Positions 42,970 through 52,762 of a DNA stretch of 64,000 nucleotides are shown piece after piece; the first letter of the stretch is position 1, and each line of letters begins with the position of its first letter. The translations under genes were made by a program, and so were the position numbers. The DNA comes from Lachnospiraceae bacterium (GTDB lineage: Bacteria; Bacillota; Clostridia; Lachnospirales; Lachnospiraceae): positions 1 through 64,000 of the forward strand of contig SVFC01000008.1 in the NCBI GenBank assembly GCA_015057035.1, given 5' to 3'. The notes under the pieces are model-generated. The model saw only the letters and a program-made list of their open reading frames with translations. It ran no database searches and was not told where the DNA came from.

Positions 42970-43389
42970 CTATGCGAGCTTAACAGTTATACTTTCACAG
43001 AAACCAAAATGCTCATAAAGGCGGTGTTCAATAACAGCATTATTGATTTTTCGTTTGGATGATGCACTTTCAAACAACACCCAAGAAAGCCTCCCTTGCT
43101 TAATTAATGTTCTACCGTAAGCATTATCTAGTTCTTTCTCTATTTTTAAGAAAGAGGCTATCAGATCGTCTTTTTTCTCTGATTGATTTAAAATACGCAC
43201 ATCAACATAAAAAGCATTTCCGTTTTCCGTGTAAATAGCTATATTGCATTTACAATCAGTAAATATGTTAACATCCGAGAAATGTACTACATTATCCGCT
43301 GAATATTTGTGTGGTGATGTAACACAACACACTCGCGAAAAAAAGCTGTCAATAGATTTAAAATATATTTTTTCTTTAAAGATTTCCAT
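42970..43389 (-). CDS. Putative immunity protein for the RHS-TNT toxin
   Basis: A 139-residue soluble protein of no family I recognise (MEIFKEKIYFKSIDSFFSRV at the start, FYVDVRILNQ, SWVLFESASSKRKINNAVIE). It starts 14 bases after the stop of the RHS toxin gene on the same strand, the place where a cognate immunity gene stands in polymorphic toxin loci. Lack of a signal peptide fits a cytoplasmic NADase inhibitor. I chose the ATG at 43389, eight bases after AGAGG; an ATG six bases earlier is too close to that site. The immunity role is an inference from position only. Confidence 0.55.
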   Translation of the reverse strand: MEIFKEKIYFKSIDSFFSRVCCVTSPHKYSADNVVHFSDVNIFTDCKCNIAIYTENGNAFYVDVRILNQSEKKDDLIASFLKIEKELDNAYGRTLIKQGRLSWVLFESASSKRKINNAVIEHRLYEHFGFCESITVKLA

Positions 43390-43403
43390 TATCATTTCCT
43401 CTT

Positions 43404-46400
43404 TTATAATAACTCCAAAAAGCCAAATTGGATCAATCGTTTTACTGACATCCAAGAAAAGTACTGGAAACCACCACCATTAGCTACAATACCCGTGCTG
43501 ACTTTAAAACCCTTAAGTACACGATAAGAGTTTAATTGTAAGGAGTTAGATGCAGGTAAATCCAACAAAGAGTAATGTGTCCCCGGATCAGTTAAATATC
43601 TACCGAACTGACTGCCATAACGATCCAATTTCATTCCCGGTTCAAGATTCATCGACCCCTCCGTTCCTGGCATAGCTCCTTTCATTGTACATGTATTGCT
43701 TAAATAACTTCCGCAAATAGCAGTTCCAACAATTGCAACTGTTTCGGTTGCACCTGAGTAAACATCATACGCTGTTTGGTTACCATTAAACACCGTATCT
43801 CGCACAAAATTATCTCCAGTAACAGCCTGTTGTATATCTGCTACACCATTTACTGTGGTAAGTACTCCTGCAGTGATTGTAACTGCCGCAGTTGCAATCA
43901 TAGCAACAGGAGCTCCAGCAACACATACTGCTACACCTGCAGCAACGGCTGCTATACCTGTTACAATTCTACCAACGCCTTTTGCAAATCCCCATAAATC
44001 GAATGTACCATAGGGATCATATCCCATAACAGGATTGTTTCCACAGTAAGCAAATAGATTGTAACTGGTAAGTCCTCCCGTACCTAAATATGCAATATCA
44101 TCCGCATTAATAAACCGACCAATCTCAGGATCGTAATAACGGCTGGATACATAGTAGAGTCCCGTCTCTACATCATAATAATACCCTCTGTATCGGAACG
44201 GATTATACACCGCCTCTGTATCTTCTCCACCATTGTGATAGGTGGTAGTGACATCGCCCCACGCATCATAGATATAGGATACCAACAAGGTGCCGTTGGA
44301 ACTGTATACCGCAACAATGTCTCCCTGCAGATTTCTCTCAAACCAGTAGGATTCATAGGTGCCTGCAGCATCTGACACCTCTCGGTACTGCATTCCAATA
44401 GGACTTCCGTCTGCATCATACAGATATACTAGTAGCTGATTGCCCCATTCCTCAGCGATAATCTGGCTTCCATTCAGCCGATAGGTATGTTCTACCCCAT
44501 TCACAGTCTTGCTGACACGAATACCTTCATCATTGTATTCAAACTCCAGCGTATAGTAATTACCTGAAGCCATGGACAGCCTTCTGCCATTCTCCCATCT
44601 AAAACGCCAGTGAGTACCATTATAATAATTTATTGGATTTCCGATTTCATCATAAGTAAAGGTTGTTCCATCAAAACTGGTTAGTTTGTCTCCCCAGTTC
44701 TCATCATTATATTCGTAAGTATATGTATAAAGCGCATTAGAAGGCGTCACACCTGCAGCAGTTATGTTATATTCACTCTTGGTTAGGATATTTCCTGCAT
44801 TATCATAGGTGTAGACATAGGTTCTACCCAACAGTGTGTTATCCTCTCGAAGCAACTGTCCTAAATCATCATAAACATAGCGGAATTCCTGACCATTACT
44901 CAGTTTTATTTTCGTAATGTTTCCATTATCATCATAGGTATATGTATAGGTTAATGCCGCATATTCATTGACCTTACTGGTATACGTATGTACGAGCGAA
45001 GAGGTATTGACCGGTTCATTTGAGTTGCTGTTATCATTTGGTTGAGCTACAAACTCATAGTCCACTGTATTGATAAACTGCTTATCCGAAGTCCCCTGCA
45101 TAAAGTTGTATACCTTACCAGACATTCTCTTAAAAATGTCATAGGTATAGGTTACCGCACCATTCGCATAAGGCGTTAGTACCCAGTACAGGCCTACGGA
45201 ATCATCATCATTATACTTGAACTGGTAACCAAACCGACTGTTGCTATCGTTGTCTACTCCAAAATATCCCGTTATATAGTCAAAATTATACTGAACATTT
45301 TCCAGACGCGACTTGTCATCATAATAAAACTTCGCCCCAAAGGTGTTAACCAGTTTTTCCGTATCATACTCCACATGCCCAATTAGACGCTTGTTGGCAT
45401 CGTAACTGTAGAGAATGCTTTTTCCTGTTAACAGGTTGTCGAACTGATATAACTGACCATAAGCATTATATTTATAGGAATAGGCCTGTTTTTCTGTACT
45501 GCCTTCAATATACCATACTTCAGAGATATTATCAAACGTATCATACACATATCTTACTGAGAAGCCGTTGGCATAATGAAGGGTATTCAGTTTTCCATTA
45601 TGGCTGTTATACTCGTAACTTACAATCTCGTTACTGCCTACAGATATGGAATCCGTTTTACCAAAGTTGTCGTAACGGAAGTTATAGGTGGTAGCTTCTG
45701 TAGTAATACTCTGTAGCAGGTTTGCAGAATTATAGGTATAATCCACCTTTTCTCCACTTGTATCCGCCTCATACGTTGCCTCTTCCGTATAAATAGCAGG
45801 CATAACAGAAGTAATGTTACCAGCAGCATCATAGGTATAACAGGTTCCTGTGTCAGTATTCGTATTGATTACTGCCAAAAGCCTGCCATTAACAGAATCA
45901 TAGAAATACTTTGTCATAACTCCTAAATTGCTGATTTCTGCCAGTAACACACCAAAGTTTCTAGAAAGAGAATCTGTTTCGTATACATAATGCTGCGTGA
46001 TTCTCTCTGTAGAAATTGAATAATTCGTACCATTATAGGTTGTCACACTGGTTAATTGTCCATAATTATCGTAAACGTATTTTGTTTGGGTTTGTGGCAC
46101 CGTTGTAATCAGTTCTCCAGCGTTTATATAAGCATATGGATAGGATAACCTCGAACCAACCGAACTTGTAAATGTGGAATATGTTTCGGTCTCAACATTA
46201 TTGGCTACAGTGTAAGTATAATCATAGAGTTCTCCACGGTTATTTGCCATACGAATCAAGTTGTTGTTTTCATCATACACATAGACCTCTTCGTAATAAC
46301 CGTTTCTCTGCACCTGCACTAAGCCATTATCATAATATTCTGTAGTTACAGTAGATTCGTCAATCACCTGCGTCAGATAGATATTATCGAAATAGCCTAC

Positions 46401-49400
46401 ACCAGGATTGCCCTTATAGATAGCGCTAACATCTATCGTCTTTACCAATTTTTCATCTGTTGTAATACTCTTCGATACAAACTGCCACTCATTACTGTAA
46501 TTTTGGAAGGCAAGTTCAAATCTATCGGTACTATCATCTGAATATGTCACCTCAACCAGAAGTCCGAATGTGCCAGAAGGTACCTGATAAGTTCCTTTTC
46601 CCATTCCGGATACAACAAAGGTTTTTGCGGTGGTATCTGTCTGTGTAGCTGAAGCGGTATAAATCCTCTGGGTTGCAGTACTATCCGACGTTAGTTTAAT
46701 TACATTGCCTAACAGTTCATTCTCATATACTACGGTACCCGTGGTACTCCAGTAATTGCTATATTTATACTGTGTAGTTCCCTTATGGGAATCCTCAAAG
46801 TTCCCGAATTCCACCATACTGTAGCCACTCTGACCGATGTTCTCCTCCAGCATCACATTATCAACAAGAACATACGTGTCGCCTTCATTTCCACCCACTT
46901 TGTTAGTTACAATAATGTCTATCACAAACTGCTCACCACCTGTAGAATTGCAGTTTGATGCTTTAAAATTCAGACTGACATTTACGAAACCATCTGTAGC
47001 ATTGTCTTCATTTACTGCAATTAGCTTATAGGCAGTATTATCTGTTCCATCCTGAGATGTTGCTTTAATTCCTATCGTTACATTCTCTGCCTCATAGGAA
47101 CAAATATCCATAGACAACGTATAGTCTCCTTCCGGAAGAAAAACCGTCTGCCGTAGGAAATCTGAAGTATTAGTAACTACATCCACACGTGCACTATAGT
47201 TACCATGAGTATCTCTGGTTGTCTCATTAACCGCTTCCACAAAAGAGATATTTGTAGTGTTTGACCATCCGGAAGCATTAGATGTGCCTAAACGTTTCTC
47301 AAATCCACCGTTGAAAATGTAATTACTTGTTGCACCGCCCACAGCTGTAGAGTTTTTGATATTGTTTTTTACATTCTCTTGTGTTTCATATTCTCCGCTG
47401 GTAGCACCATAAATCGTGGTTCTTTCAACATCAGTAGAATAACAACTGGTTACACGTCCCTGCTTATCAAAGATATAACAGGTGATGATATCATCATCCG
47501 TTCCATGCACATCATCACTGCCACTTGTACGAACCTCTGTATAATCCGTGCGATAGGTATAGGTTATCTTCTGCCCATCTTCGGAATCCTTTGCATATTC
47601 CGTTACAGAAGTAACTCGCTCACCTGTATAGGTATACTCCACAGAGTATCCAGAAGTTTCATCATGAGCAGCTATCAGTTTCCCGCTACTATTATATTCA
47701 TAAGTAACCGTGGTAACTATCTGGTTCTCATTGATAAACTCTATTTTTTTCAGATATCCATAATAGTCACCTGAAACATCGCTTGTCGTATAGTAATGTG
47801 GTGAATAATATAACTTCACCTTTGGTGCGTTATCATAACCATATATCTGTACCTGTTTTAACTGGTCATATGCATTATATGTATAATTCTCAAAACTTAT
47901 CGCAGAACGATCCTTTGGTATTAACCATACTTGCGCAATTTTTCCATCACTCGACTGGAGGTACCTTAATACATTTCCATTTCTATCCGTTTTCGTATGA
48001 AGCACTGCTCCCACACCGATATCACTCGTACTAACGTTGGTCTCATAAAATGTACGAACATTATGGTTCATATCCGTAATCTCATATATCCCGTCACCAA
48101 TCTCTAAAGTTAACAGTAATCCATCGGTATCTTTATATGTAGTGGTACTAGTTCCATCCGGGAAAAAGGTATGCTCTGTACCATCGGCATCCGTCCAGAT
48201 ATAATAAGTTATTTCTTCCCCGTCGGCATTATAATACGTATCTGGAACCAAATATTCGTTGACGTTCATCTTAAATCCATAGCCTATTCTTGGAACGATA
48301 TTTGGAACTTTTGCCACAGCGGATGTAGCATATTTTCCCGCATATGCCTGGTTATATACCAGAGTAGTACCATGGCCAAACAATTGCTCATTTGATGCAA
48401 GTATTCCAATCGTAAAGATCAATTCGCCGCTGGTATTGTTAATATATCCTGTGCCGGCAGCACCCACATTCTGTGTAGAATAGGACCAATAGTCTTCCAG
48501 CCCATCCATTTTAGTATAGTTAATCTGTAATGGTGCTGCTGTTTTACTTCCGAGAACAAAACGGAATACTAAGTCATTTATACCAGAAGGTTTTGTTACT
48601 GGTTTAATAGCAAAACCATAATTCTTCTCTGGGTTGTCGTACCACTCAAGAACATTCTGTGTGATATCCCATTCATACTCCCATATCGCAGAGTCTGAAT
48701 CCCCAATATTCTTTGCACCCTTCTGATAGTCATAAACAAGAGTTGATATCTGTCCTGCTACTCCTTTTTCATATTCGTTATAGCAGAAGGTCTCTGGGTC
48801 CCAGTCACTTAGAATCGGATATATGCCAAGATCAAGACTATAAGAAGTATTTGGGTAGCATTCATTCCATTCATGTCCGGTTACTATAAAACTAGCGCTG
48901 GTGATAGTCGCATTCTCTGGTAATACAGGCAATTCTTCTAATTTGATGAAGGTTGTGCTCCATGTACCAACCCATAGATGGTCTGTATGCTCCAAAGAAT
49001 ACGGATCCGTCCTTTGGATACTAGTTCCTGCGATGGAATCTTTGCTTAGCGTAACGACAGAAGGGTCAATATACACTGGGAATACACGTTCCGCATCATT
49101 GATCCATTCTGCATCAGCCGTAACTGTAAGGGCATACTTTCCGTTTCCAATTCTTGTAAGTGCATATGTTACTCCACTAGAGCTCATTCCACTGGCATCA
49201 TACATAATTCCTGCTGGAATGCGGTAAACGGTTTGATTTGTATTTGGATCATAGATGTTTACGGAACCATCTTCCTCCAAAGCGGCTTCCAGGTTATTCA
49301 ATTTGATGGTAAATGTATACTGATAGCTGTCCTTTTTCTCCTTAACAATGATGTTCTCTTTTACCTTTAAATCCTCAAGGACATACTCTAAGTCCACACC

Positions 49401-49979
49401 ATCCAGAATATCTGCATACAGAATCTTTGAAGATAAGTTATCCAGAGCCATTAACTTTTGAAGGTCTGTGGCTGTTTCGTCTGGCTCTTCGCTAGTATTT
49501 GTCACGCAGCCTGTGGTTTTCTTGATGGCATTGTCCAAAGACATCGTAATCTTTCGGTTGCCATCATGCAGCGTAAATAATCCGCCGTTTCCGGTAATTT
49601 TCTTGGCGAACTTGATTCTTGCATCGCTGGTAGAAAATTCACTTCCGGATTCGGACAGATGATTATTGATATCCTGCCAATTTCCATCTGCGTCTTGAAC
49701 ATGAACTGGAGTGGTATACTGCACTGCCACATAGCTTCCATCTTCAAGCCGGAAATGTTTTACTCTTTCCTCGCGAAGCTCTGTGACCTCGTATACTTCA
49801 CTCGTTGTGTCCGTGTTTGTGTTGGTTGTGGTTGTAACTCCTTCCTCATTCTGCAGTAGTTCCGGATCCGCCCCCTGGCCCGTCTGTGCTTGCACATGAC
49901 TTGCCCAGGATGTGAATAGCATAGTTACTACTAACATCATGGAAATGAGTTTCATCCATGGTTTGCTTCTTGTTAGCAT
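43404..49979 (-). CDS. Giant secreted RHS/YD-repeat protein with C-terminal TNT (NAD+ glycohydrolase-like) toxin domain
   Basis: A 2191-residue WapA-like protein. Order of parts: signal peptide (1-32, ending ASHVQAQ); an N-terminal beta region; a DNRLRE-type module (about 316-470); RHS/YD repeats with YTYD, YDxxG and YEYN motifs (about 500-1960), interrupted by two carbohydrate-binding-like inserts (about 890-1030 and 1056-1200); the RHS core end NPVMGYDPYGT (about 1980-1990); a hydrophobic Ala/Val/Gly-rich segment (about 1998-2035); and a C-terminal domain (about 2110-2191). That domain reads GMKLDRYGSQFGRYLTDPGT, SYRVLKGFKV and NGGGFQYF, matching the tuberculosis necrotizing toxin fold, with the conserved Arg (2120) and Gln (2172). 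I chose the ATG at 49979 after AAAGGA. The likely role is contact-dependent killing by NAD+ depletion. Confidence 0.82.
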   Translation of the reverse strand: MLTRSKPWMKLISMMLVVTMLFTSWASHVQAQTGQGADPELLQNEEGVTTTTNTNTDTTSEVYEVTELREERVKHFRLEDGSYVAVQYTTPVHVQDADGNWQDINNHLSESGSEFSTSDARIKFAKKITGNGGLFTLHDGNRKITMSLDNAIKKTTGCVTNTSEEPDETATDLQKLMALDNLSSKILYADILDGVDLEYVLEDLKVKENIIVKEKKDSYQYTFTIKLNNLEAALEEDGSVNIYDPNTNQTVYRIPAGIMYDASGMSSSGVTYALTRIGNGKYALTVTADAEWINDAERVFPVYIDPSVVTLSKDSIAGTSIQRTDPYSLEHTDHLWVGTWSTTFIKLEELPVLPENATITSASFIVTGHEWNECYPNTSYSLDLGIYPILSDWDPETFCYNEYEKGVAGQISTLVYDYQKGAKNIGDSDSAIWEYEWDITQNVLEWYDNPEKNYGFAIKPVTKPSGINDLVFRFVLGSKTAAPLQINYTKMDGLEDYWSYSTQNVGAAGTGYINNTSGELIFTIGILASNEQLFGHGTTLVYNQAYAGKYATSAVAKVPNIVPRIGYGFKMNVNEYLVPDTYYNADGEEITYYIWTDADGTEHTFFPDGTSTTTYKDTDGLLLTLEIGDGIYEITDMNHNVRTFYETNVSTSDIGVGAVLHTKTDRNGNVLRYLQSSDGKIAQVWLIPKDRSAISFENYTYNAYDQLKQVQIYGYDNAPKVKLYYSPHYYTTSDVSGDYYGYLKKIEFINENQIVTTVTYEYNSSGKLIAAHDETSGYSVEYTYTGERVTSVTEYAKDSEDGQKITYTYRTDYTEVRTSGSDDVHGTDDDIITCYIFDKQGRVTSCYSTDVERTTIYGATSGEYETQENVKNNIKNSTAVGGATSNYIFNGGFEKRLGTSNASGWSNTTNISFVEAVNETTRDTHGNYSARVDVVTNTSDFLRQTVFLPEGDYTLSMDICSYEAENVTIGIKATSQDGTDNTAYKLIAVNEDNATDGFVNVSLNFKASNCNSTGGEQFVIDIIVTNKVGGNEGDTYVLVDNVMLEENIGQSGYSMVEFGNFEDSHKGTTQYKYSNYWSTTGTVVYENELLGNVIKLTSDSTATQRIYTASATQTDTTAKTFVVSGMGKGTYQVPSGTFGLLVEVTYSDDSTDRFELAFQNYSNEWQFVSKSITTDEKLVKTIDVSAIYKGNPGVGYFDNIYLTQVIDESTVTTEYYDNGLVQVQRNGYYEEVYVYDENNNLIRMANNRGELYDYTYTVANNVETETYSTFTSSVGSRLSYPYAYINAGELITTVPQTQTKYVYDNYGQLTSVTTYNGTNYSISTERITQHYVYETDSLSRNFGVLLAEISNLGVMTKYFYDSVNGRLLAVINTNTDTGTCYTYDAAGNITSVMPAIYTEEATYEADTSGEKVDYTYNSANLLQSITTEATTYNFRYDNFGKTDSISVGSNEIVSYEYNSHNGKLNTLHYANGFSVRYVYDTFDNISEVWYIEGSTEKQAYSYKYNAYGQLYQFDNLLTGKSILYSYDANKRLIGHVEYDTEKLVNTFGAKFYYDDKSRLENVQYNFDYITGYFGVDNDSNSRFGYQFKYNDDDSVGLYWVLTPYANGAVTYTYDIFKRMSGKVYNFMQGTSDKQFINTVDYEFVAQPNDNSNSNEPVNTSSLVHTYTSKVNEYAALTYTYTYDDNGNITKIKLSNGQEFRYVYDDLGQLLREDNTLLGRTYVYTYDNAGNILTKSEYNITAAGVTPSNALYTYTYEYNDENWGDKLTSFDGTTFTYDEIGNPINYYNGTHWRFRWENGRRLSMASGNYYTLEFEYNDEGIRVSKTVNGVEHTYRLNGSQIIAEEWGNQLLVYLYDADGSPIGMQYREVSDAAGTYESYWFERNLQGDIVAVYSSNGTLLVSYIYDAWGDVTTTYHNGGEDTEAVYNPFRYRGYYYDVETGLYYVSSRYYDPEIGRFINADDIAYLGTGGLTSYNLFAYCGNNPVMGYDPYGTFDLWGFAKGVGRIVTGIAAVAAGVAVCVAGAPVAMIATAAVTITAGVLTTVNGVADIQQAVTGDNFVRDTVFNGNQTAYDVYSGATETVAIVGTAICGSYLSNTCTMKGAMPGTEGSMNLEPGMKLDRYGSQFGRYLTDPGTHYSLLDLPASNSLQLNSYRVLKGFKVSTGIVANGGGFQYFSWMSVKRLIQFGFLELL

Positions 49980-50058
49980 CTTCTTTTGTCCTTTCTTCTC
50001 CCCATCTTTTAAGCATAACACTTGTTTTTGACGAGAAAAAGGGACAGAGTTGGCAACT

Positions 50059-50095
50059 ATAGAAAATGCGTGACATTTTGTCACGCATTTTCTAT
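50059..50095 (-). terminator. Hairpin between the two-repeat protein gene and the RHS gene
   Basis: AGAAAATGCGTGACA (50061-50075) pairs with TGTCACGCATTTTCT (50079-50093), a perfect 15-bp stem. The T run on the minus strand is short (TTTTCTATAG), so read-through into the RHS gene is possible. The stem includes the stop codon of the upstream gene. Confidence 0.55.
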
Positions 50096-50637
50096 AAGAC
50101 TCTCACTTCAAAGGCTGTTGTCTGCGGTGGAATGCTAGCTGTCATAAAGTTGGCATGTCGCACTCTTACACGCATTCCTGCTCTCAAGTCTGAAAATTGA
50201 ATTTGTCTTCCACTTCGACCAATAATTCCTGCATTATCCGCCAGATTAAATCTTACAATGCTGGACAAGTTTCCATCGCTAATGGTGGTAAAATTCCGAT
50301 TCCTGTGGTTAAAATCCAAAATTCTACCTGTGGTAAACTCATCCGCCTGGGAACCTCTTACAACTCGAATCACATATGCATTGGTCTGTGGTGGAATACT
50401 GCGAGTCATAGCAGAAGATGCGGTAGCATCTATAATCATGCCTCTGTTCAATGCCATAGGTGATATCCTTCGACCATTCTGACTCAATATTGTAGTACGG
50501 GGTCCCACCACCAGCACTACTGTCTGCTCGTTCCATCGATTATTTCCCAGTTCCCGATAACGCACTGTCACAAAAGTCGAGCCTCGATCTGTGGTTATAT
50601 TTTGTATTCTTCCGTTGTTTATGTTAATAACGGGCAT
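50092..50637 (-). CDS. Two-repeat beta-rich protein of unknown function
   Basis: A 181-residue, all-beta protein made of two repeats of about 90 residues. Each has an NGRRISP/SGRQIQF turn, a GMI/GMR strand and an IPPQT-x-A-x-x-VRV ending (SIPPQTNAYVIRV in the first, SIPPQTTAFEVRV in the second). No signal peptide, membrane helix or catalytic motif is seen. It lies directly upstream of the giant RHS toxin gene on the same strand (112 bases from its start codon), so a helper role is possible but unsupported. The family is not recognised. Confidence 0.6.
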   Translation of the reverse strand: MPVININNGRIQNITTDRGSTFVTVRYRELGNNRWNEQTVVLVVGPRTTILSQNGRRISPMALNRGMIIDATASSAMTRSIPPQTNAYVIRVVRGSQADEFTTGRILDFNHRNRNFTTISDGNLSSIVRFNLADNAGIIGRSGRQIQFSDLRAGMRVRVRHANFMTASIPPQTTAFEVRVL

Positions 50638-50699
50638 TTTTTAACACCATTCCTTTTTTACTAGTATATTCAAGCAAAAAAGAAGTAGTGTCATCCTAT

Positions 50700-51647
50700 C
50701 TATTGTTCTTCAAAGAAACTGCGAAACTCCTCTGCCAACGTATCTCCATAGATAACATACTGCTGCCCCTCGATTGAAATTACATCTTCTGAATAGAAAA
50801 ACATCATATCAGCATTCCCTGAAACGGAAAGGAAATATCCCATATAGTGTTCTGAAATGCTACTTTCATGAACTACTTTTACTCTTACATAATTTCTATC
50901 AAAAAGAGCAAGCAACTCCTTCTTCTGCTCTCCTGTAAGCGTATATTTTTTTAATTCTGCGTCGCTTACATCACTGACATATATAGTCGCATTCTCTTCC
51001 TCAACTCCATCCAGAAACAAATCTTTCAAGTTTCTTGGAAAAAACACATATCCAACTGCAATTAGCAGAATCACTACCACTAAAACCACTTTTCCAAACT
51101 TGCTAGATAAGAAGCGAACCCCCAAATCTACATCGCTATCTCCGCAAATCACCGGTAAATTTGCTAACACTGGCCATACAAAAGCCATAACAAAAATATA
51201 CAGCACATTTTTCCAGGTAACTTCATTATAGGAATGCAAACTGGTAAGTACCTGTAGCAGCATGCAGAATGGTGCAATCTTGGCATAAAACTTAAACAAA
51301 TACGTTACTTTCATCTTGCGGATTTCACTCAAATCAATAGGCACATATTTCAGTTTATCAATAATACGGACTGTTTTGGCGTTGTTCGTGTACAAATTTT
51401 CTGTATAAGTAGTATATGGACGTAAATATAAGAAACCCGCCAATGGTCCAAACATAAGAACCATCATCCAGCCCAGCAACTCTACGTCGCCATCAACCTG
51501 CGCTATCATTTCCTGTACTGGAATTGCACATCCAATCAGCATAAACACCACCAGAAATCCAGCACCAATCCAGGTTCCTATGGTATCTGGTTTCCAGCCT
51601 TGAAAATCCTTATAAAATTTTCGAACTTTTTTCTGTTCTTCAGTCAT
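50700..51647 (-). CDS. Membrane protein of a YtrA-regulated ABC transporter locus
   Basis: A 315-residue protein with about six hydrophobic helices (IGAGFLVVFMLIGCAI, MMVLMFGPLAGFLYL, NVLYIFVMAFVWPVLAN, VVLVVVILLIAVGYVFF) and a C-terminal about 110-residue soluble region (EEENATIYVSDVSDAELKKY onward). It follows the ATPase gene and probably acts as partner permease. No standard ABC-permease motif is visible, so this is by context. Confidence 0.6.
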   Translation of the reverse strand: MTEEQKKVRKFYKDFQGWKPDTIGTWIGAGFLVVFMLIGCAIPVQEMIAQVDGDVELLGWMMVLMFGPLAGFLYLRPYTTYTENLYTNNAKTVRIIDKLKYVPIDLSEIRKMKVTYLFKFYAKIAPFCMLLQVLTSLHSYNEVTWKNVLYIFVMAFVWPVLANLPVICGDSDVDLGVRFLSSKFGKVVLVVVILLIAVGYVFFPRNLKDLFLDGVEEENATIYVSDVSDAELKKYTLTGEQKKELLALFDRNYVRVKVVHESSISEHYMGYFLSVSGNADMMFFYSEDVISIEGQQYVIYGDTLAEEFRSFFEEQ

Positions 51648-51699
51648 AATTTTTATTCCTCATATCTTACAATTTTGTTTCAGGCATTTTCTTTTGAGA

Positions 51700-52359
51700 T
51701 TAAACCTCTTGGAACACTGATAACGTATCACCAAACTTCACCAACCTGCCATCCTCCATAATACCCACGTAATCCATTTTCCTATGAATCTCATCCTGAA
51801 TATGACTGGTCATAATAATGGAAGCCTTCTCGTCTGCGATAATCTCCTGCAACATTTTAAAATAATCAATACGGAATACCGGATCCATTCCCGCTGTTGC
51901 CTCATCTATCAAATAGATAGCAGGCTTGTGCGCCATAGCGAACGCAGTCTGGAACTTAAACATTTCACCGCGAGACATCTTCCCAAGGGTTTTCTTAGGG
52001 GATAACTCCATCTTTTTCATCGCGCTATAAAACATACCCTTGTCCCACACCTCATATAAGGGGCCCAATATCTCACCATTTTGCTCCGCTGTACGCTCTA
52101 GGAAAAAAGAATTGTTATCAGAAATGAATCCAATTTTATTCATCATATTACGGTGATTGTCTCGAATATTGACACCGTTAATTCTAATCTCGCCCGAATA
52201 TTGCTGCCTTGGATTCATAATATAATCCAAAAGGGTTGATTTTCCGGCACCATTTTTTCCCGCAAGCCCCATGATATATCCTGCTTCCAGAGAAAAATTG
52301 ATATCCTGCAAGGCATATTTCTTAGATGTGCCTGTCACATTAATAAACTCCAAAATCAT
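51700..52359 (-). CDS. ABC transporter ATP-binding protein, second of the locus
   Basis: A 219-residue ATPase. Walker A is GKNGAGKST (34-42), the Q-loop region is IGFISDNNSFF, the signature is the unusual KMSRGE in place of LSGGQ, Walker B is AIYLIDEAT and the H-loop is TSHIQDE. The short length and MSRGE signature match the YtrB/YtrE-like group of antibiotic- or cell-wall-stress exporters. It pairs with the following membrane protein gene. Confidence 0.88.
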   Translation of the reverse strand: MILEFINVTGTSKKYALQDINFSLEAGYIMGLAGKNGAGKSTLLDYIMNPRQQYSGEIRINGVNIRDNHRNMMNKIGFISDNNSFFLERTAEQNGEILGPLYEVWDKGMFYSAMKKMELSPKKTLGKMSRGEMFKFQTAFAMAHKPAIYLIDEATAGMDPVFRIDYFKMLQEIIADEKASIIMTSHIQDEIHRKMDYVGIMEDGRLVKFGDTLSVFQEV

Positions 52360-52371
52360 ATTGCACCTCGC

Positions 52372-52752
52372 TTATTTGCTTCCAAATTCGTACAGCGCTT
52401 CTGCCATTTCAACAAGATCTTGGCAACTAAGACCTGCGTCCTTTGCCTCGTGAATGACTTCCGCTAATCTTTTTTCTAGCATCATTAGCTGCTTTTCCTT
52501 CAAAAAGTCCGTGTTGTACTCGCAAACATAGAATCCTTTTCCTGCTACAGAGCGGATAAGACCCTCTTGTTCCAGTTCTTCATAGGCCCTTTTGGTTGTA
52601 ATGACACTAACCTGCAAATCTCCTGCCAGGGCGCGAATAGATGGAAGCGCCTCGTTCGTTTTCAGTTCTCCTGTCACAATGGCATTTTTCAACTGATTTA
52701 CAATCTGCTCGTAGATTGCCAGGGTGCCTTGTGGTTGTATTACGATTTTCAT
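52372..52752 (-). CDS. GntR-family regulator, YtrA type
   Basis: A 126-residue regulator: a winged-helix domain (IYEQIVNQLKNAIVTGELKTNEALPSIRALAGDLQVSVITTKRAYEELEQEGLIRSVAGKGFYV) followed by a short two-helix dimerisation tail. This short architecture is the YtrA subfamily, which controls ABC transporter operons by binding palindromes. It lies in the middle of the operon it would control; the 50-bp palindrome at 54438-54487 is the obvious candidate operator. Confidence 0.9.
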   Translation of the reverse strand: MKIVIQPQGTLAIYEQIVNQLKNAIVTGELKTNEALPSIRALAGDLQVSVITTKRAYEELEQEGLIRSVAGKGFYVCEYNTDFLKEKQLMMLEKRLAEVIHEAKDAGLSCQDLVEMAEALYEFGSK

Positions 52753-52762
52753 AATCTACCTC

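Noticed and set aside
43404-49979. Prophage or type VI RHS element
   Set aside because: The protein has a Sec signal peptide and Gram-positive WapA-like build; no phage structural genes, VgrG, PAAR or integrase lie near by.
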